6,872 bases of DNA from Planctomycetota bacterium (GTDB taxonomy: Bacteria; Planctomycetota; PUPC01; JACPCR01): contig JASLXP010000292.1 of assembly GCA_030740295.1 (NCBI GenBank), forward strand, positions 1 through 6,872. The letters run 5' to 3'. The translations under genes and the position numbers were made by a program. Under the pieces are notes generated by a model, which made no database searches, was not told the DNA's origin, and saw nothing but the letters and a program-made list of their open reading frames with translations. Shown here one piece after another: positions 1-6,625 of this stretch; position 1 is the stretch's first letter, and the number at the start of each line of letters is the position of its first letter.

Positions 1-568
1 GCAGGTTGTCAAAGGACACCGGGGGTGCTGAGGTGGCCAGCTCGATAAGCGGCTTCTGTCGCTTGATGCGGTTGGGCTCGGAGAAGTCAGCGATCCTCTT
101 GCCATTCACGAACCACTGGTAACGCATCTTTCTCTGCACGATCCGAAAATCGTACCAAGTGTCGGGAGAGGGTTTCTCGTTCGAGCAGATTCCGCCCAGG
201 GACCTTGGCTTTCCTTCAATGTCGTAGACATGCCAGAAGCCTTCCTTGCGGAGAGTGAAGAGGATTCCTCGCACACGAGCGCCGCACCAGTGCCCATCCT
301 TGAAAGCCATGGCCTTGATCCGCAGACGCACCTCGACCGGCCCCACGTGAACGAGCTTGGCTCGAGCGGATCGCACGCCGGCATTTGCCCCGGCGACAAG
401 CGCCCCCTGCTGCACCTTCCAACTCAGCGCGGGCGTCAACTTCCACTTTTCGGCCAGGAGGGCCTCGGTACTGAAGTCATCGCTGACGAGTGGCAGGCCC
501 TCCGCATTCAGGTGCGAGACGGAGAGGATGAGGGCAGCGAGTATTGAGAAAATAGAACGGTAATTCAT
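1..568 (-). CDS. Secreted LamG/DUF1080-like jelly-roll protein (3' end cut by window edge)
   Basis: The frame is open from the ATG at 568-566 through base 1, giving 189 residues without a stop, so the C-terminus lies outside the window. Residues 1-22 form a signal peptide (Arg4, a hydrophobic core IFSILAALILSV, likely cleavage after SHLNA), so the product should be exported. The rest resembles the concanavalin-like fold of LamG/DUF1080 (3-keto-disaccharide hydrolase-like) proteins: an opening DDFS...W...W.VQQGALV stretch at about 30-60, then TWYDFRIV (137-144), WFVNGKRIADF (152-162) and PVSFDNL (183-189), the usual closing strand. The family binds or cleaves glycans, but no catalytic assignment is possible here. 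The start is supported by AGGAG 8 nt upstream. It lies 119 bp downstream of the dioxygenase gene on the same strand, so co-transcription is plausible. Further domains may follow beyond the edge. Confidence 0.82.
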   Translation of the reverse strand, partial: MNYRSIFSILAALILSVSHLNAEGLPLVSDDFSTEALLAEKWKLTPALSWKVQQGALVAGANAGVRSARAKLVHVGPVEVRLRIKAMAFKDGHWCGARVRGILFTLRKEGFWHVYDIEGKPRSLGGICSNEKPSPDTWYDFRIVQRKMRYQWFVNGKRIADFSEPNRIKRQKPLIELATSAPPVSFDNL

Positions 569-576
569 GTTATGAA

Positions 577-581
577 CTCCT
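577..581 (-). promoter_or_regulatory. Shine-Dalgarno site of the LamG-like gene
   Basis: On the minus strand AGGAG lies 8 nt before the ATG at 568. It is a near-consensus ribosome binding site and fixes the start of a gene whose 3' end is not in the window. The rest of the 119-bp gap (569-687) holds no convincing terminator or promoter that I can see. Confidence 0.7.
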
Positions 582-687
582 GATTGCGTCATCCGCCTGG
601 AGGAATTCGTGGGTTGCGCTGAGTGTTGGCGAGTTACCTTTGCAGCTCATGCGCCTTCCACTGGAGCCGGGCACTCAGGCAAGAACC

Positions 688-1521
688 TCATTCTTCTGAT
701 TCATCCTTCTCTTGTTTCTTGTAGAGCGCCGAGCCTTTGTCTTCGTATCGGTATTGCGGCATCGAAATGACGGCCTTTTGCGCGTTTGTCAGTTCATCGT
801 AGAAGGCTGGTGGCGTCCAGGTGCCCATGACGCCGGATGCCGTGACGCCCGAGTTGTAGCGAATGATCAGTGAGCGGCGCTGGTGTTTGGCGGCCCAGGG
901 AAGCGTGCCGTGCATCAGGCACTCGACAAACAGAAGCGCGTCGCCAGCTTTGGCGGGGATCTGAACGAATCGGTCCTGATGGATGTGGTAAAGGCGCATC
1001 TCGTCCGGGCACGGATAATTGGCCTTGTGGGAGCCAGGCACGCAGGCAAATCCGCCATCGCCAGGATTCACGTCCGACAACTGCACCGCCACGTTGGTCA
1101 TCCCGCAATACATCCGGCCGTTGCGGTAGAGATAGCTGCGCGACCGGTCCAGTGGCTCGCCGCCTTCGTGAAACCAGAAGCCCTCCGCGCCCTCGTCCAT
1201 GGTGATCAGTCCTAGCCCCTCCAGCCGAAACCCCGGCCCCAGGAGATACTCGAGATGTGGAGAATAACCCGGGTGAACTATCATCTCACGGAAGGGATCG
1301 CAGTACGGCTTCTCCCACGTTAGCATGCCGCCAAGATCACCGCGGCCTGTCTTGCCTGAAAGGGTCCTTGACATGCGAGCCAGGTCGTTTGGCCGAATCT
1401 GGATCTTGTGGGGGTGATGGTCGATTGCAGCATTCGCGGCCTCGACCTCCGCCGGAGATAACGCGCCTTCAATGAGCAGATAGCCGTGAACGTCAAACAG
1501 ATATTTCTCTTCCTCTGTCAT
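688..1521 (-). CDS. PhyH-family (phytanoyl-CoA dioxygenase-like) Fe(II)/2-oxoglutarate oxygenase
   Basis: This gene encodes 277 residues, a normal full length for the family, with no signal peptide, so it is probably cytoplasmic. Family marks are an N-terminal helix-strand segment with VHGYLLIEGALS (11-22), LEGLGLI (100-106), the first iron-site region FHEGGEP (117-123), LSDVNPGDGGF (148-158), VPGSHKANYP (161-170), AGDALLF (192-198), the distal ligand MHGTLPW with His204, and QRRSLIIRY with Arg215, the expected 2-oxoglutarate-binding Arg 11 residues after the distal His. Where most members have HxD, this one reads His118-Glu-Gly120, so the usual Asp ligand seems absent. Known relatives hydroxylate small molecules, but the substrate here is unknown. 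The start is supported by AAGGTAG shortly upstream. The C-terminal tail is highly charged (KKQEKDESEE). The gene is divergent from the GH5 gene with 37 bp between start codons, and upstream of the LamG-like gene on the same strand. Confidence 0.93.
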   Translation of the reverse strand: MTEEEKYLFDVHGYLLIEGALSPAEVEAANAAIDHHPHKIQIRPNDLARMSRTLSGKTGRGDLGGMLTWEKPYCDPFREMIVHPGYSPHLEYLLGPGFRLEGLGLITMDEGAEGFWFHEGGEPLDRSRSYLYRNGRMYCGMTNVAVQLSDVNPGDGGFACVPGSHKANYPCPDEMRLYHIHQDRFVQIPAKAGDALLFVECLMHGTLPWAAKHQRRSLIIRYNSGVTASGVMGTWTPPAFYDELTNAQKAVISMPQYRYEDKGSALYKKQEKDESEE

Positions 1522-1525
1522 GACA

Positions 1526-1532
1526 CTACCTT
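1526..1532 (-). promoter_or_regulatory. Shine-Dalgarno site of the PhyH dioxygenase gene
   Basis: AAGGTAG on the minus strand, with AAGG ending 7 nt before the ATG at 1521. It supports this start over any internal one. It lies inside the 37-bp gap shared with the divergent GH5 gene. Confidence 0.6.
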
Positions 1533-1558
1533 GTCGCTACGCGGCTGGGGCGTCAAAC

Positions 1559-3148
1559 ATGAAAAAACGACCCCAAGTGCTTTATTCACATTTTCTTGCT
1601 CTAACTGTTACGTTAATCCTTGCCGGGATGTCGTGCAGGACGCGCGCTGAAAATGGCGCAGCGAGCAAGCTCCGCCATTCCACTCAGATCTCTCTTTTTC
1701 ACGAGGATTTTGACACCGATATGCCTCACACAGATTGGAAGGGACCTGCAGGCAAGCTGGACAGCCTTCCTCACGGTGGTAATTCCCTTCACATTGAAAA
1801 CAAGGATGCTGGCGGATCCGTGAATCGGCAGATGTCGTTGCCGCCGGAAGAGATGTCCGGTCAATTGATCACGCTTAAGGCGAAGGTCAAGGCGACGAAC
1901 GTGTCCAAACCGCCCAATCACTGGAACGGGATCAAGGTGATGCTGATTCTCGAGAACGAACACGGAAAGCAACACCCGCAGCTTCGCCTGCCAATTGGGA
2001 CGTTCGACTGGATGGAGGCGACGAGAGTTCTTCGCTTGCCCAAGGGCATCACCAAAGCCACCCTTGTTCTGGGACTGGAGAAAGTCAGCGGCAGCGCGTG
2101 GTTCGATGATGTTCAGATACTGCGGGGACGGACAGTTAATCCGGGCAAACGACAGAGGGTGAGATACAAAGGACACGACTTCGCACGATTGCGAGGCGTC
2201 ATGCACGGCCCACGCTTCAACGAGAACCACATTCGAGATCTGGCTGTGAAGTGGAAGGCCAACCAGATTCGATGGCAGCTCAACTGGACGCCCATGAAAA
2301 AAGCAGAGGAATGGGCAAAAGATTTGGACCTGTATGACGAATGGCTCGATGGCGCTCTGAAGGAATGTGACAAAGCTCTCGATGCTTGTGAGCGTTACGG
2401 AATCAAGGTGCTTGTCGATCTGCACACGCCACCAGGTGGCCGGGCCGAAGGGGGAGTCTGTCGTCTGTTCACCGAGAAACGCTACCAGGAGAAGCTTGTC
2501 GTAGTCTGGAAAAAGATCGCACGCCGGTACAAAGGCCGAAAGGTCATCTACGCGTACGACTTGCTCAACGAACCCGTCGAGGCCCGCAAAGAGACTGGCC
2601 TGCCTGGGTGGCGGGAGTTGGCGACGAAGCTCATTCGTGCCATCCGAAAGATCGACCCAGGCAAGCCTGCCGTCTTCGAACCGGGGCCTTGGGGAGGGCC
2701 GGATGGTTTCGACACGCTCGTCCCGCTGGACGTGGGCCGAGTGATTTACAGTTTCCACATGTACAGACCTCACTCATTTACGCATCAGGGAGTTCATGGC
2801 AAGGCGGTTGGCCTGACATATCCGGGCGTCGTTGACGGGCTGATGTGGGACAAGGATCGGCTGCGAGAAGCAATGATTGCGGCCATCGAGTTCCAACGTG
2901 AATACAACGTCCACATCTACGTTGGTGAGTTCAGCGCAATCCGATGGGCACCGGACAACAGCGCGTATCGCTATCTGCGTGACGTGATCGATCTCTTCGA
3001 AGAATACAAATGGGACTGGTCTTACCACGCCTTCCGCGAGTGGGAAGGATGGAGTGTCGAGCACGGCGCCGATCCGAAGAACAGAAAGCCCAGTTCCACA
3101 CCTACCGATAGACAGAAACTATTGATGGAGTGGTTTTCCCGGAATTAA
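1559..3148 (+). CDS. Secreted GH5-family glycoside hydrolase with N-terminal carbohydrate-binding-like domain
   Basis: The gene encodes 529 residues from the ATG at 1559. An earlier in-frame ATG at 1520 would add 13 residues and overlap the divergent gene's start codon. The 1559 start gives a proper signal peptide (MKKR, then a hydrophobic core LALTVTLILAG, residues 1-30), and GGGG stands 8 nt upstream. Residues about 47-188 look like a beta-sandwich CBM4/9-type module ending in SAWFDDVQI. Residues about 205-529 form the GH5 barrel, with every expected active-site motif: Arg238 in IRWQLNW, His289 in VDLHTPPGG, the acid/base Glu338 in LLNEP, His400 and Tyr402 in SFHMY, the nucleophile Glu457 in VGEFS and Trp487 in KWDWSYH. 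It should be a retaining beta-glycosidase, probably endo-acting on a beta-linked polysaccharide and active in the periplasm or outside. The subfamily and substrate (glucan, mannan or other) cannot be decided. The ending DRQKLLMEWFSRN looks natural, so the gene seems intact. Confidence 0.93.
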   Translation: MKKRPQVLYSHFLALTVTLILAGMSCRTRAENGAASKLRHSTQISLFHEDFDTDMPHTDWKGPAGKLDSLPHGGNSLHIENKDAGGSVNRQMSLPPEEMSGQLITLKAKVKATNVSKPPNHWNGIKVMLILENEHGKQHPQLRLPIGTFDWMEATRVLRLPKGITKATLVLGLEKVSGSAWFDDVQILRGRTVNPGKRQRVRYKGHDFARLRGVMHGPRFNENHIRDLAVKWKANQIRWQLNWTPMKKAEEWAKDLDLYDEWLDGALKECDKALDACERYGIKVLVDLHTPPGGRAEGGVCRLFTEKRYQEKLVVVWKKIARRYKGRKVIYAYDLLNEPVEARKETGLPGWRELATKLIRAIRKIDPGKPAVFEPGPWGGPDGFDTLVPLDVGRVIYSFHMYRPHSFTHQGVHGKAVGLTYPGVVDGLMWDKDRLREAMIAAIEFQREYNVHIYVGEFSAIRWAPDNSAYRYLRDVIDLFEEYKWDWSYHAFREWEGWSVEHGADPKNRKPSSTPTDRQKLLMEWFSRN

Positions 3149-3484
3149 GATCAACATCACGACCACGGTGGCAGCCGAACCGACACCGGAGAGGCCGGCT
3201 ACGAGAAGGCCGGCTACGAGTTGAACAAACTGATCGACGTAGAAATGGATGCCGGCGACGTCGCTCTGTGGACGCCGTACACTATCCACAGCGGAGGAAT
3301 GAACTCGACCGAGGACAGCTATCGCCGGCTTAACATTAACGGTTATGTCATCGCTCAAAACTGCGACCGCGGTGAATGGGTCTTCCGCAATGGCGAGCAA
3401 GTTTCACTCGACCTGGCCAATCAGGCGATGATTCAGTTCGAACAGATTCACGAGCGGCCCGAGGCCCACTATCCCGGCCGTTGA
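3149..3484 (+). pseudogene. Orphan C-terminal fragment of a second PhyH-family dioxygenase gene
   Basis: Directly after the GH5 stop, in the same frame, 111 sense codons run to a TGA at 3482-3484. The translation has C-terminal PhyH marks: VEMDAGDVALWTPYTIHSGG, with the distal iron-ligand His encoded at 3287-3289, then SYRRLNINGY with the 2-oxoglutarate Arg (codon 3323-3325 or the next), and RGEWVF. The first half of the enzyme, including the first iron-ligand motif and the PGSH strand, is missing: the other forward frames upstream show no PhyH motif and are filled by GH5. There is no ATG before 3245 and no ribosome binding site at the possible TTG (3221) or ATG (3245) starts, so I read it as a decayed remnant rather than an active gene. 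It differs clearly from the intact PhyH in this window and is therefore not a recent duplicate. A genome deletion or an assembly join near 3149 would explain it. Confidence 0.75.
3191..3220 (+). repeat. Two tandem 15-bp units inside the dioxygenase remnant
   Basis: GAGGCCGGCTACGAG (3191-3205) is followed at once by AAGGCCGGCTACGAG (3206-3220), identical except for the first base. The repeat keeps the reading frame and encodes EAGYE-KAGYE. It sits just inside the presumed breakpoint of the fragment. Confidence 0.85.
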
Positions 3485-3493
3485 ATCCCAGGC

Positions 3494-5428
3494 TCACTGC
3501 AGTTTCTTAAACCTCGAGAGCCCGGCCATCGTGCCGAACCAGAAGGATTCTTTGTCCTCGAAGACAGACCAGACGCTGTTGCTGGCCAGACCCTCGGAGG
3601 CCGTCATCTTCGACCATTGCCGGCCATCGAACGTAGCTATCCCTTCGTCAGTGGCGAACCAGGTGGTGTTGAGGCTGTCGACGAAGATGGCGCGGACGTC
3701 TCGGCCGGGCAGGACGGGGTTGGCTCTGAAGGCGTTGTCCCCCTCACGCACGAAATGCTGCCAACTGACGCCATCGTAATCGGCCGCGCCCCATGAGCCG
3801 CCGATGTAAACACCACCCCTCGGTCCGACGGCCATAGCTTTTCCTTTCAGGCCGGGCATGCCCGTTAGCTTGCCGACGGGATTCCAGAGCCGGTCGCCTC
3901 GCCACATGGCAACGCCCTGCCCATACCAGACCCATAGATGACCCGACGGACCAGATGTGAGACGCGTGTACGGCCCCTTGAAAGCCGGGTGGTCACGATG
4001 ATGCTGAATGGCTTTGGCGCCGTTCCACTGGATGAGATGTGCGCTGCCGCCTATCCAGAGATTCCCGCGCTGATCCCTGTGAATAGTGTGTGCCGCGCTG
4101 GTGATGCCGAGCCGTGCGCTTTCATTCTGCCACTCGTTCGCGTAACGAAGCACTCTCCGCGAGACAATCCAGGGCACACCGTTCTTGTCGAGAGCCGCAT
4201 CGTTGACGTCACCGTGGTAGAGAATCTCCCAATCATTCTTCAAACGTCGAGTGAATCCGCCACGGGTCCCTTGAGCGGCAAAGTAAAGAGCGCCACTGGC
4301 GTCCATCAGGATTCGATGCACGCCGGAGCCGGGTTGAGTGACCGGGCCATCGAGAGTCGGAATGTAGACCGTCCATTCTGCACCGTCCCCGTGAACAAGT
4401 GCGACGGAAGGCTCCATGGTCAGCCAGACGTCCCCATCTGCCCCCACAGCAAAATTGTTGGTATTCTGGGTCAGGGCCTGCAGCTCCTGGGGAACGGCCG
4501 TGCGCAATTCCGCCTTCTTCCCATCGAAGCTGTAGATGCCACGCCGTGTCAGAATCCAGGTCGTCTTCTCCGGACCGGGCGCCAGTGCCTGAATGTTTTC
4601 TTCGCGCAGCCCTTCACGCCTTCCGTAACGCGTCCATGTCTTCCCGTCCCATGCAAACAAACCCAGGATGGAACCAACCAGTACGCGTCCGTCACGGGCA
4701 TTGGCGATCGAGGTAATCGTCTTTCGCCTGGGAAACGACAGCAGGTGTTTGGGTAAAGGGATCTCCTGGAAGACCGCCACGTCGTTGAAAACGATGAGAT
4801 GGTTCGCCGTGCGTTTTGGCACGATGTTCGGGTCAGAGCTGCTATCGGTGTCATAAGTGGCCGCCCACACCTTCCCGCTGCTGTCTCGATGCAGAATGTC
4901 GAGGCCGCTGCCGGTGAAGGCATCGGCCTCTCTGGAAAAGTCGACCCAGCGATTCCCGGCCCGATGACTGATGAGCGAATTGCTATGCCCGTATCCACTC
5001 ACCCACGGCTGGCCATCCGCGTCGACCGCGACGCTCTGCAGGTGGATGTTCGACAGGCCTTGCTCCACACCTGCGCTTGACCAGCCTTCTTTCGTGTACT
5101 TGCTCAAGCCGCTGTAGGTGGCGGCCCAGACGGCGCCGTCAGCATCGATGTCCAGGTCTGTGACGTAGGTATCCGCCAGCCCATCCAGAGTCGTGAACCG
5201 GGTAAGATGTTCTCGCCCGATGTCGAGCTTGATGACTCCTTTGCTTGTCGCCGCCCAGAGCGTTGTGCCGTCCGGGGACATGACGAGCTTCCTGATGTAC
5301 ATGACTCCGCCGTGGTAGGTCCATCGCCCCTTTTCGCTGACTCCACCGATGGGCAGTGGACGCTGCTTGATAGCGATCTCCGCCTGTGCAGAAGTCAGAG
5401 CGCAGAAGAAGGCAACGAGGCAGGACAT
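3494..5428 (-). CDS. Secreted double beta-propeller protein (Reg_prop repeats, no kinase)
   Basis: The gene encodes 644 residues from the ATG at 5428. A TTG at 5500 would extend it by 24 residues but has no ribosome binding site. The chosen start gives a short export signal (SCLVAFFCALTSAQA, cleavage after AQA), although it lacks the usual positive N-terminal residue and also has no clear Shine-Dalgarno. The mature chain is a series of about fourteen 40-45-residue units of the pattern DADGxVWAATxxGLxxYxxxxW. Clear examples are DIDADGAVWAATYSGLSKY (residues 93-111), DGRVLVGSILGLFAWDG (246-262) and FEDKESFWFGTMAGLSRF near the end. Fourteen units fit two seven-bladed propellers, as in the periplasmic sensor half of hybrid two-component systems. 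It stops straight after the last unit, with no Y_Y_Y domain, membrane segment, kinase or HTH. It may be a free ligand-binding or partner-binding protein. It follows the oxidoreductase gene by 139 bp and ends 9 bp from the convergent remnant. Confidence 0.85.
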   Translation of the reverse strand: MSCLVAFFCALTSAQAEIAIKQRPLPIGGVSEKGRWTYHGGVMYIRKLVMSPDGTTLWAATSKGVIKLDIGREHLTRFTTLDGLADTYVTDLDIDADGAVWAATYSGLSKYTKEGWSSAGVEQGLSNIHLQSVAVDADGQPWVSGYGHSNSLISHRAGNRWVDFSREADAFTGSGLDILHRDSSGKVWAATYDTDSSSDPNIVPKRTANHLIVFNDVAVFQEIPLPKHLLSFPRRKTITSIANARDGRVLVGSILGLFAWDGKTWTRYGRREGLREENIQALAPGPEKTTWILTRRGIYSFDGKKAELRTAVPQELQALTQNTNNFAVGADGDVWLTMEPSVALVHGDGAEWTVYIPTLDGPVTQPGSGVHRILMDASGALYFAAQGTRGGFTRRLKNDWEILYHGDVNDAALDKNGVPWIVSRRVLRYANEWQNESARLGITSAAHTIHRDQRGNLWIGGSAHLIQWNGAKAIQHHRDHPAFKGPYTRLTSGPSGHLWVWYGQGVAMWRGDRLWNPVGKLTGMPGLKGKAMAVGPRGGVYIGGSWGAADYDGVSWQHFVREGDNAFRANPVLPGRDVRAIFVDSLNTTWFATDEGIATFDGRQWSKMTASEGLASNSVWSVFEDKESFWFGTMAGLSRFKKLQ

Positions 5429-5481
5429 TGGTGGATTGGAGTGGCGGATGAACGGAACGGCTGAAGAGTGGAATAGTGGAA
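5429..5481 (-). repeat. Pyrimidine-rich, degenerate 8-nt-period leader before the propeller gene
   Basis: The 53 nt just upstream of the propeller ATG are about three-quarters pyrimidine on the coding strand and divide into 8-nt steps beginning TTCCACTA, TTCCACTC, TTCAGCCG, TTCCGTTC, ATCCGCCA. Only the first two steps match closely (7 of 8). No Shine-Dalgarno occurs in it. It may be an untranslated leader or simple sequence drift. Confidence 0.4.
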
Positions 5482-5567
5482 GATTTCGGGAGTTTAACAA
5501 GGCCCATGTCTAACTCACGATGGAAGAAGGCCGGCAGCAGGCCACCGATTCTGTGCGCCTCAGTTGC

Positions 5568-6599
5568 TTAACCGTTTGCGAAAACCTTCCGTGTTCTGTT
5601 GGAGTTCGGAAGACGGATCGTTGTGCCCGTGTGGATGCTTTCGATCCCGGCGAATCCAATCTCATTTACGGTGATGAAATCCTGGTTTGTGCAATGCGGC
5701 AGAGGGCCACCATCCAGATGGCTCGCCATCTGCTCGTAGGCAACTTTGAAAACGCTTTCTTCCTCAGGGATCTGAAGCTCGTCCAGGTCCATCGCTTCTC
5801 CCTTCGCGTTGGATCCGTAAACCTCCGTATAGATGCCCGTGCGGATGAATCCCTCGTCACCGTACGCTTCGCAGTAAAACGTACCAAATTGCCCGCTAGA
5901 GCCGACCTGCGTTCCGGTAATGCCGTTTTCAAATTGGATGACCATGTTGTCCAGGCTTGGTTCTGGCTCGAAGCCGTCCGGCACGTTCGCATTCTCCGGC
6001 AAGCGGCCATGGGCAGTTACCTCAGTGGGGCAATATCCCGCGAATTGACAGATCAGATCGGTGGTATGGCTGGCGAAAGAGAGAAACGTCCCGCCGCACC
6101 AGGCGACTATCGTCTTCACCTCGCCGATGAGACCATTGGCGACCAGTTCATGCATACGCAGCACCTTGGGGCTCCAGTGACGCGAGTAATCAACCATGAT
6201 TGGGATGCTCTTGATGCTGGCCGCGTCCATCATTTCATCCATTTCCTTCAGAGAGCAGCTCGGCGGCTTTTCAAGAAAGATCGCCTTCGGCGATTGCTCG
6301 ATGACTTCCGAAGTAACCGCAAAGTGGTGCGGCCCGCGAACGCACACGGCCACGATATCCAGATCATGGTTGCCGAACAGTTCGTCCATCGAGCCGTAGC
6401 ACGCGAGATCTGGAAACGACTCACCCCATGTGGCAAGAAAACTACTGCGGGCCTCCTCAGAAAGATCACAGACAGCTTCCAGTTGCACCCGTTCATTCAG
6501 GCGGATACCGCCCACATGGCAATAGGGGCGCGGGTCATCCGGCTTTCCATACATGGCCGCGATGCTACCAAGGCCGATGACTCCCACTTTGTATTTCAT
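5568..6599 (-). CDS. Gfo/Idh/MocA-family NAD(P)-dependent oxidoreductase
   Basis: The gene encodes 343 residues from the ATG at 6599. A TTG at 6629 would add ten residues ahead of the Rossmann start, but the ATG begins exactly at the usual MKYKVGVIGLG and has GAGAGGCAGG upstream. The Rossmann domain covers about 1-130, with the dinucleotide loop Gly9-x-Gly11-x-x-Ala14, the acidic residue Asp45 after the second strand (EAVCD) and the family's EKP motif with the presumed catalytic Lys111 (FLEKPPS). The C-terminal alpha/beta domain has SHTTDL with His178 and Asp181. The Asp usually four residues before that His appears to be Ser174. There is no signal peptide, so a cytoplasmic enzyme that oxidises or reduces a sugar, inositol or their derivative is expected. 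The substrate cannot be read from sequence. It follows the partial upstream gene by 26 bp and probably shares its transcript. Confidence 0.92.
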   Translation of the reverse strand: MKYKVGVIGLGSIAAMYGKPDDPRPYCHVGGIRLNERVQLEAVCDLSEEARSSFLATWGESFPDLACYGSMDELFGNHDLDIVAVCVRGPHHFAVTSEVIEQSPKAIFLEKPPSCSLKEMDEMMDAASIKSIPIMVDYSRHWSPKVLRMHELVANGLIGEVKTIVAWCGGTFLSFASHTTDLICQFAGYCPTEVTAHGRLPENANVPDGFEPEPSLDNMVIQFENGITGTQVGSSGQFGTFYCEAYGDEGFIRTGIYTEVYGSNAKGEAMDLDELQIPEEESVFKVAYEQMASHLDGGPLPHCTNQDFITVNEIGFAGIESIHTGTTIRLPNSNRTRKVFANG

Positions 6600-6606
6600 G
6601 ACGTCG

Positions 6607-6616
6607 CCTGCCTCTC
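6607..6616 (-). promoter_or_regulatory. Shine-Dalgarno region of the Gfo/Idh/MocA gene
   Basis: GAGAGGCAGG on the minus strand ends 7 nt before the ATG at 6599. It favours that ATG over the upstream TTG at 6629, whose bases overlap the stop codon of the preceding gene. Confidence 0.6.
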
Positions 6617-6625
6617 GAGATGCAT

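Noticed and set aside
1520..1558. In-frame 13-codon N-terminal extension of the GH5 gene
   Set aside because: It would put residues before the lysine-rich start of the signal peptide and overlap the divergent gene's start codon. The ATG at 1559 is better placed.
1580..1610. Lipoprotein signal in the GH5 precursor (Cys after LAGMS)
   Set aside because: The residues before the Cys (Gly-Met-Ser) fit a lipobox poorly, so ordinary signal peptidase cleavage seems as likely.
1613..2773. 386-codon open frame antisense to the GH5 gene
   Set aside because: The plus strand has a full set of GH5 catalytic motifs and a signal peptide. The antisense product has no recognisable domain and reads like a codon-bias shadow.
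3938..4756. 272-codon open frame antisense to the propeller gene
   Set aside because: The minus strand carries regular propeller repeats throughout. The plus-strand product has no repeat or motif and is a shadow.
5529..5545. Possible hairpin (GGCC, 7-nt loop, GGCC) between the oxidoreductase and propeller genes
   Set aside because: The stem is only 4 bp and no run of T follows on the minus strand, so a terminator cannot be supported.
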